64,000 bases of DNA from an uncultured Eubacteriales bacterium (lineage in GTDB: Bacteria > Bacillota > Clostridia > Lachnospirales > Lachnospiraceae): contig CASDTX010000029.1 in assembly GCA_949283695.1 (NCBI GenBank), forward strand, positions 40,407 through 104,406, given 5' to 3'. The notes under the pieces were generated by a model. The model searched no databases, had not been told where the DNA came from, and saw only the letters and a list, made by a program, of their open reading frames with translations. The position numbers and the translations under genes were made by a program. This document shows, piece after piece, positions 63,017 through 64,000 of the stretch (positions are counted from its first letter, which is position 1; each line of letters starts with the position of its first letter).

Positions 63017-63089
63017 TTAATATAATTTATTTTTATAATAAGTCTCGCTAATTGGTTGCAATTCACATATATGCCTGAGACAGACTGCT

Positions 63090-63830
63090 TTAAGACCGCC
63101 CCCTTCTGTCCCCACAAGGAGCCGAGAAGCGGGCGGTTATCCGCGGGAGGAAACTGACCGCAAGAAGAACCAGAAGGATCCCCACGAAGAGGCCGCCGAT
63201 CCTGATGACCATATCATAGAACAGCCCTTCCGGCAGCATCCGGATCATATAGTCTTCGGCCGGGTCAAAGAGCCACAGGTCATTGTCAAAAAAGATATGG
63301 TGGAACTGCACAAACACAGCATTGAAATCAATCAGGCAGGCAAGCCCCAGAATCAATACCGCCGCCCCGCACAGTGCCAGCGCTCTTTGATAGGCCCGGG
63401 GAAGAACCTTCTTCACATCTGCCCCCAGCGCCAGCAGCAGGAGCAGACACAGAACAGCTGTCACACACGCCCCTGTTCGAATCTTCAGTCCTCCGATAAA
63501 CAGCTCTCTCACCTCGCCCATATGAAACCGATCCTGTTCGTTGAAGAAATCCTGCTCCACTCCCTCCACTGTCGTCACAACCGAAAGGGTATCTCTGTCT
63601 CCCCGCAGATAGGCCATCATCTCCCGGGTCACATACATCGTGTCCTCCATGGTCATATCCAGATCTGACAGCACATCATACTTCTCATATTCCTTCTGAT
63701 ACACATTAAAATCCGCATACATGGCAATCTCAAAGCTGGTCATCAATGCGGCAGCGATCACCGCAAAGGCAAAGACAAGCCCCGCAGACTGGTGAAGCAC
63801 ATGGAACATTCGCTTTCTCTTTCTTTTCAT
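63090..63830 (-). CDS. DUF1461 (TIGR01906) integral membrane protein
   Basis: The 246-residue protein has an N-terminal basic stretch, four membrane segments (near 15-35, 120-140, 150-172 and 210-235), an outer loop with MMAYLRGDRDTL and the family signature FHHIFFDNDLWLFDP with EDYMIRMLPEGLFYD. Function is unknown. I use the ATG at 63830 with AGGATCAAAGGAA upstream; ATG at 63851 would add seven residues. The upstream frame enters repeat copy B, which is not coding. Confidence 0.82.
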   Translation of the reverse strand: MKRKRKRMFHVLHQSAGLVFAFAVIAAALMTSFEIAMYADFNVYQKEYEKYDVLSDLDMTMEDTMYVTREMMAYLRGDRDTLSVVTTVEGVEQDFFNEQDRFHMGEVRELFIGGLKIRTGACVTAVLCLLLLLALGADVKKVLPRAYQRALALCGAAVLILGLACLIDFNAVFVQFHHIFFDNDLWLFDPAEDYMIRMLPEGLFYDMVIRIGGLFVGILLVLLAVSFLPRITARFSAPCGDRRGRS

Positions 63831-63858
63831 TTCCTTTGATCCTTTCGTCATAATCCCG

Positions 63859-64000
63859 TGTATCAGTTCAGCCATCTGCGTCAGAAGACGGATTTATGCT
63901 TGCATAAGAATCCGGCGGCTGACAGGCAGATGTGCTGAGCGCCAGTTCATGAGCAAAGGAGCGGCGCAGCCGCAATGAGCACGTCAGTGCGGCTTTGCGA
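63859..64000. repeat. Dispersed structured repeat, copy B (runs off the window)
   Basis: It matches copy A (54528-54669) at 140 of 142 positions by eye and is cut by the window end. It lies upstream of the DUF1461 gene. Confidence 0.88.

Noticed and set aside
62912-63089. Purine riboswitch or PurR-type leader before purL
   Set aside because: No conserved purine aptamer loops or PurBox pair could be found in the short leader; only a promoter and a small hairpin are seen.
1-64000. CRISPR arrays, prophage, insertion sequences, toxin-antitoxin or defence genes
   Set aside because: No regular direct repeats with spacers, transposases, integrases or defence domains were seen; all long ORFs are housekeeping genes or their antisense shadows.

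Overview
The window looks like core chromosome of a spore-forming Lachnospiraceae (class Clostridia). The evidence is a SpoIVA gene with a sigma-E type promoter, the Firmicutes order yceD-rpmF-plsX-acpP-rnc-smc-ftsY, the order der-plsY-gpsA-spoIVA, the GGGtGRT/Fe-S scaffold pair typical of gut Clostridia, and strong AGGAGG ribosome-binding sites before nearly every gene. No phage, transposase, integrase, tRNA, rRNA operon or CRISPR array is visible. Most genes lie on the minus strand. Plus-strand genes are rqcH, a nitroreductase, pyrB-pyrI, prs, tmcAL and aroC.

Layout. 1-7.0 kb: a partial aldo/keto reductase, the GGGtGRT/Fe-S scaffold pair, rimO-pgsA-cinA, and yicC-gmk-rpoZ. 7.1-18.8 kb: a GltD-like oxidoreductase, divergent rqcH, a DUF815 ATPase, pheA, a nitroreductase, pyrB-pyrI, a DAHP synthase, the RNase P RNA gene, rnhA, an MBL-fold protein and a MoaB/MogA-like protein. 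18.8-27.1 kb: an MTA/SAH-type deaminase, a purine nucleoside phosphorylase, then spoIVA-gpsA-plsY-der and a DUF512 radical-SAM protein. 27.3-31.4 kb: prs, a DUF1653 protein, ilvA and ftsY. 31.5-38.0 kb: smc-rnc-acpP-plsX-rpmF-yceD. 38.1-43.3 kb: pta-ackA, mgtE and tmcAL. 43.4-55.8 kb: a citrate-to-2-oxoglutarate operon (a probable Re-citrate synthase, a GntR regulator, NADP-isocitrate dehydrogenase), serC-serA, leuB-ilvD-ilvB, yajC and tgt. 55.8-64 kb: an L,D-transpeptidase, aroC, purL and a DUF1461 membrane protein.

The genes serve biosynthesis and growth: shikimate, phenylalanine, serine, branched-chain amino acids, glutamate precursor, purine and pyrimidine synthesis, phospholipid synthesis, acetate fermentation, and ribosome and tRNA modification. 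Regulation is readable in places. A perfect 10-bp inverted repeat sits in the promoter of the citrate synthase/GntR/icd operon. A 17-bp palindrome overlaps the -35 box of leuB-ilvD-ilvB. A GTCATACC-N14-CATACACT promoter precedes spoIVA.

The least explained signals are small. One is a dispersed intergenic repeat that folds into a branched hairpin and shows compensatory base changes between copies (about 27.2, 54.0, 54.6 and 63.9 kb). Another is a pair of genes, yicC and the DUF815 ATPase, whose stop codons lie inside short in-frame tandem duplications; for yicC the reading frame after the stop stays open into gmk. A third is a structured spacer between pyrB and pyrI. All were read by eye; no alignment, folding or database search was run.
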